A DNA stretch of 64,000 nt from Trema orientale. Its lineage: Eukaryota > Streptophyta > Magnoliopsida > Rosales > Cannabaceae. Shown in pieces: positions 59,970 through 64,000 of the stretch. The DNA is taken from assembly GCA_002914845.1 (NCBI GenBank), contig JXTC01000179.1, positions 60,433 to 124,432 on the forward strand. The letters run 5' to 3'. The position numbers and the translations under genes are program-made. The stretch's first letter is position 1. Each line of letters opens with the position of its first letter. Under the pieces are notes generated by a model. That model made no database searches and was not told the DNA's origin. It worked only from the letters and a program-made list of their open reading frames with translations.

Positions 59970-62849
59970 TGAGAGTTTCATTTTCTTTATTTTTTTTCTT
60001 TTTTTTTGTTATGTATTTAAATAATCCTTCCATTTGGGAAGGATAACTTTACTCCAATTTAAATCTGTAGTGATTTTTGTCCATTCAAATCTTGATCTGT
60101 GATGATATTGAGTTTATTTTATATTTTTTGTTATTCTAATTCACCTAGATCCAAATCTATGGTAGTTTTTATTAGATCATATAGTTACAACCTTTTAGTT
60201 TTTATCTTGATCTGTATCATTTCTAACTTAGATTCGGATAGTTTGCGTGATGGTATTTACCCTCCAATGACTTTTGGATTTGAAATGAGAGACACTAGCA
60301 ACGGATGTTGAGTGGAGAGTCATAATGAGCCAACAAAAGTGGAGAACTTTATTGAAATGCATAACAACAATGATCCATGTAAATTCCCTTATTCTAAGTC
60401 GATTTTGAGAGGATCTTAGTACGTAAAATTCTTCCAAAGATTTTGGTCAGTTTATTATAGATGTCTGTTTTGTATTTGAAACTTTGATGAACATTATACT
60501 ATCTTCCAATTATTAATGAAAATATCATTTATTTAAAAAATAAAATAAAATAAAATTAGGGACTTATATACATAAGAACATGAGTTTTAGAAGCTTAATT
60601 AAGGACTAAAATAAAGTGTGTAATTTAAATACCAAAATAAGACGTTCTAGATATTTTAAAGACCATATTGACGATTTTAACCCAAAAAAAAAAAAAAAGA
60701 TATTTTAAAGACCATAGCGTACTCGACTTAAAAATCGTAACGAAAAGAAAACTCATCTAGTTACTATGATAGTTGTAATTTATAACTCAGTTCAAACTTT
60801 TCATATCCTTCTCAGATAGAACTTGTTGCCCAAAAGAAAAAAAACGTCAAATAATCTAAACAGAGAAACTAGTACCTCTTCTCTTTTAATTATGAATGAA
60901 AAAGAAATTAGACATAATTTTGAGGTTCATCATTAAGATCCTAAACAACTGTCCTGTTTTTGTTAAAGAGCATCATATATAGACCACGCAACCCAATCAT
61001 GCACGCTGTACATGATGTGTGCACCAAATATCAAAACATTATAAATCGATATACATTTGATGTACATAGGTTGCCAGCTTTGTCCACGTATAATTAAGCC
61101 ACTATACATAATATAATTTATATTTCGTATTATATAATCCCAGTGTATTATAAGCACGCGTGCATGTATATGATAATTGACAGACAAATTAGTAGCAAAT
61201 ATAGATATATTATGAAAAGTCGATAGACTTTCGGGACAGAGACAAGGATGCATGATCAGGGCCTGCTAGCTGGACAATCCTTAATCACGCCTATTGACAG
61301 TAGTAAACATTTAGACGCAACTAATATGGAATCTAGCTATTAATAATTATGACTTGTTTGTTGGTATGTAGTGTACTGTGTACGTATATGCTTTGATTTA
61401 CTGTTTCGTTTTGTTTTTGATTTACTTATATGTGGTGCTGTGTTTCCATTGTTATTAGAATCAGTCAAGATTCTATTAGAAAATTCAGGACTAAAATTTA
61501 TGAAATATTTCATTTTCGGTTGAGATATCATACCCCCTTTAATTAGGCTAAAACTTGTACGTTCGAAAGAAATTCATATTAAAAAAGAAGCGTATCAGAA
61601 TATTTAAAAGGGTTTTTTATATTATACTAGAACTTTTTTTTTTTTTATGAAAAGAAAAAAAGGGAACTCGGAATTGGAATCTTCCTTTTCTAGTTATATT
61701 GCGCATCCCTTTTGTTAATTAAATTACACCCAAAAAAAAAGAACGAAAACAAAAAAATAAAATAAAAAAGAAAACAAAAAAAATTTATGAAGTAATGAAT
61801 ATAGAAAGGAAAGGTTAATAGAACAATATAACTTTACATAAGAGAAACGAGATTCAGTTAACTTGGTCACATACCTTCAGTACCTGGTATACAAAGGATA
61901 GTCAGAATATATAATTTAACAAAACTGTAGGTCTATATCACTCTCATTCTTAATCTCCAACACCTCTAGCTACATGGCTCATAACGGATAAATCGAGACA
62001 TATTTATGCATTGTGCGGTGCCTAGCTCAGCCCACCATGTCTTCGCGCTTCGTAATAGTAACAATTTGTCTTTTCAAATCTTTTTTAATTAAAGTAAAAT
62101 TACATAAAAGAATCAGTCTTCTGTAAATCCAATCTGATAATTTTGTCAGAGTTGATCCTAAATCTTTTGTATAATGACCAAATAAACCCTCCTGTTGAAT
62201 ACATCTAATTAACAAATCGCTGAACGTAATTGTTAATTTGCATGCTTTAAAAGCAGAGAAGAACCCAATTCCAGATTAAAGAGCAGCCCAAAAGTAAATG
62301 AGAGCTTTTTTTCAGCTAGAAAACAAACTTGCAGCAGGGTACGCCAGCTTAAAATTTCCTCTAATCTTCAAATTATTGTCATGATTAGTAGAAATATTTT
62401 AGAATTAATTTTTAAACTCGTAAATTTAGCATGTGTATTTTATAATTAGGATTAAAATATTACCCAAATCTGGGTTTTAATTAGAGACAATTTGGCCTTT
62501 CTAACAAGACAGTCTAATGAACCTTTAAAATTGTATATGAAAAAAGAGCGGAGATGCAATTATTAAGATGTTGTAGATAATTAATAATGATATATAAGTG
62601 AGCACTAGCTTAGTGAGATTAGCGTTGAGTTGTAATCAATTCTAACATCCTTTCCTCTACAAATGTTTCTCCTATTATTTTCTCTTAATATGTATATGTC
62701 AATAAACTAATAATAATAACAAAAGAAATTTATGATAGAATATTTTAATTAGGCTTTACAATCAAAATGTAATCACATGAGAAAAAGAAAAATTTACAAT
62801 TAACGTACAGGGGAACAATGCATTAATCATAGCTGTTGATACCAAAAAT
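59970..62849. other. Gene-free AT-rich DNA
   Basis: No ORF with coding character, RNA gene or clear mobile element was found. Poly(A)/poly(T) runs and short TA tracts are present. Confidence 0.45.
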
Positions 62850-63228
62850 TGGTATAACATCGGGGTTGGTGATTTTTCTTGGAAATAGAGAATAGTAAAG
62901 AAAATAATTAAGACAATAAAGAACACAAGCNCAGTATACTGGATTCAGGAGAGCATTCAGTTGGGGTCCCTTTCTCTGCTCATGAGCCGTGCATTTATAG
63001 GCCTGAGGAGATAGGTTCCTGTTACAATAGGATCCTTTTGAATATAAAAAGATTACAAAAAGATCACATTGAATACGAATTTGAATCCGTATTTATCTTC
63101 CTAAGATCTAGTAAAATCTTTATTTGAATAATCCTTTGAGTTCCAAATCTTATCCCTAATATCTTGGAGATTTGAATTTTAGATGGAGGAAATATCGGGA
63201 TCACAATCTGTGGATTTGATGCATAACA
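62850..63228 (-). mobile_element. Possible LTR of a retrotransposon (minus strand)
   Basis: On the minus strand it would begin TGTTATGCATC and end GTTATACCA. A TATA-like CTATAAATGC lies inside (about 62994-63000), and TGGTATCAACAGC, which matches the first eight bases of the Met-tRNA primer site, follows shortly after. A purine-rich AGAACCGAGGGGTAA precedes it. Having both flanking signals around one repeat is ambiguous, and the partner LTR would be outside the window. It contains the single N at 62931. Confidence 0.35.
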
Positions 63229-64000
63229 ATTACCCCTCGGTTCTTGGTGTCACTTTGTGCAGCAAGAACCTTTTTGCCTTCTCGATTTACTTGGGTTGCT
63301 TCTTCTTGTGAGGAGAAGGAAGGTGTCGAACCACTACCCCTTTGTCCGCTTATATTTGTTGTGAGCTGAAAATGAGGGTCAAGTTAGGAGGTCGAATATT
63401 TTCACCGAACTGATTTTCTTCACGAATGTCTTATTCGTCGAATTTCTTCCAACATTGCTCGCATTATGCTTAAGAAAACTGTATTCCCTTTCGCATTACG
63501 AGCAGTTTGGTTTTTACATACACTTGAAGAAAGTGTTTATCCTTCATAGTATAAAACAAGCAGTTTAACTTAGCCACAACTTTATAATTGCTTCATTTAA
63601 GGCTGAGACCTTCAATTTCTCTCTGAGGACTTGATCTTGTTCTAGAACTTGTCACGATCTGCGAACACGATCCAACTACCTTGATCATGGTAGTTTTTTT
63701 TTGTTTTTTTTTTTTAAGTTAGAATTCTTCGAGCACCCGAACACTTGATCGCTCGAACATGCGAGCACTCGAACCTCGAACACTCGATCATTCACACCTC
63801 GAACTGTAGTACTAGAACGCGATTACCTGTGTTTTACTACACATTATGCCCCACTAATCTTGAAGTGACAAAGCAACATGAAACTAATTTTTGAAGGATT
63901 TTTACTTAAGACAAATTCAAAAAATGAACTTATCATTGTTCGAGTAGAATTGATACAATAAGAAGGAAAAAGCAGATAGGACTTATTGGTAATATTTCCT
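63229..64000. other. Right-edge sequence, possibly internal retrotransposon DNA
   Basis: Less AT-rich than its surroundings, with no ORF over 60 codons. A cluster of CGAACACTCGA-like words lies at 63727-63805. Possibly the inside of an element whose LTR is at 62850-63228. Confidence 0.3.
63727..63805. repeat. Degenerate short repeat of CGAACACTCGA words
   Basis: CGAGCACCCGAACACTTGATC, CGCTCGAACATGCGAGCACT, CGAACCTCGAACACTCGATC and CACACCTCGAAC follow one another: a compact array of 9-13-base variants, many self-complementary through TCGA. Confidence 0.7.

Noticed and set aside
1..64000. CRISPR arrays, operons, tRNA or rRNA genes
   Set aside because: No spacer-repeat arrays, no B-box (GGTTCGAAT) tRNA signature and no rRNA similarity were seen; the window is plant nuclear DNA.

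Overview
This is a 64-kb window of a plant nuclear genome, almost certainly a eudicot. The evidence is small exons separated by AT-rich GT-AG introns, plant-specific families (callose synthase, P-class PPR, plant NTMC2/synaptotagmin-like), a high A+T background, many small non-autonomous transposons and no operon structure. There is one 447-base assembly gap (7874-8320) and a single N at 62931. I cannot name the species.

The genic part (about 1-44.5 kb) holds four genes. (1) The 3' part of the ETHE1/GLX2-3 persulfide dioxygenase gene (+, 48-2846, eight exons, 5' end outside the window). (2) A complete 12-exon SMP-C2 lipid-transfer gene of the NTMC2T6 type (+, 16958-22602, 753 aa). (3) An intronless P-class pentatricopeptide-repeat gene (-, 23739-24959, 406 aa). 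(4) A complete 41-exon callose synthase closest to CALS8/GSL4 (-, 25793-44477, 1954 aa). I traced each exon of the spliced genes by hand and all three spliced frames stay open. From memory, ETHE1 and NTMC2T6.1 are neighbours on Arabidopsis chromosome 1, while NTMC2T6.2, a PPR gene and CALS8 are neighbours on chromosome 3. This window would then carry the unsplit ancestral order.

Between ETHE1 and NTMC2T6 (2.9-16.4 kb) there is no gene. The stretch is a transposon graveyard: a 1.3-kb element with a perfect 9-bp target duplication that encloses two tandem-repeat arrays, several MITEs, and a hAT-like element invaded by a solo LTR with a MITE inserted directly beside it. The 3.6-kb intron 17 of CALS8 (34071-37643) is similarly filled, including a broken Ty3/gypsy gag fragment with a (GAA)n run.

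The right third (44.5-64 kb) holds a tandem array of three related small acidic proteins on the minus strand (49440-49999, 52827-53381, 56260-56805) that I do not recognise. The first copy carries an apparent 1-bp frameshift. All three share a TATA-like box and several conserved upstream blocks, so promoters were duplicated with the genes. The same region holds copies of a MITE family that sits in (TA)n tracts, a miniature LTR retrotransposon (57742-58839), a long perfect hairpin and, at the right edge, a possible LTR.

The genes are not a pathway. ETHE1 handles mitochondrial sulfur, NTMC2T6 membrane-contact lipid transfer, the PPR protein organellar RNA, and CALS8 plasma-membrane callose. They are adjacent by descent.
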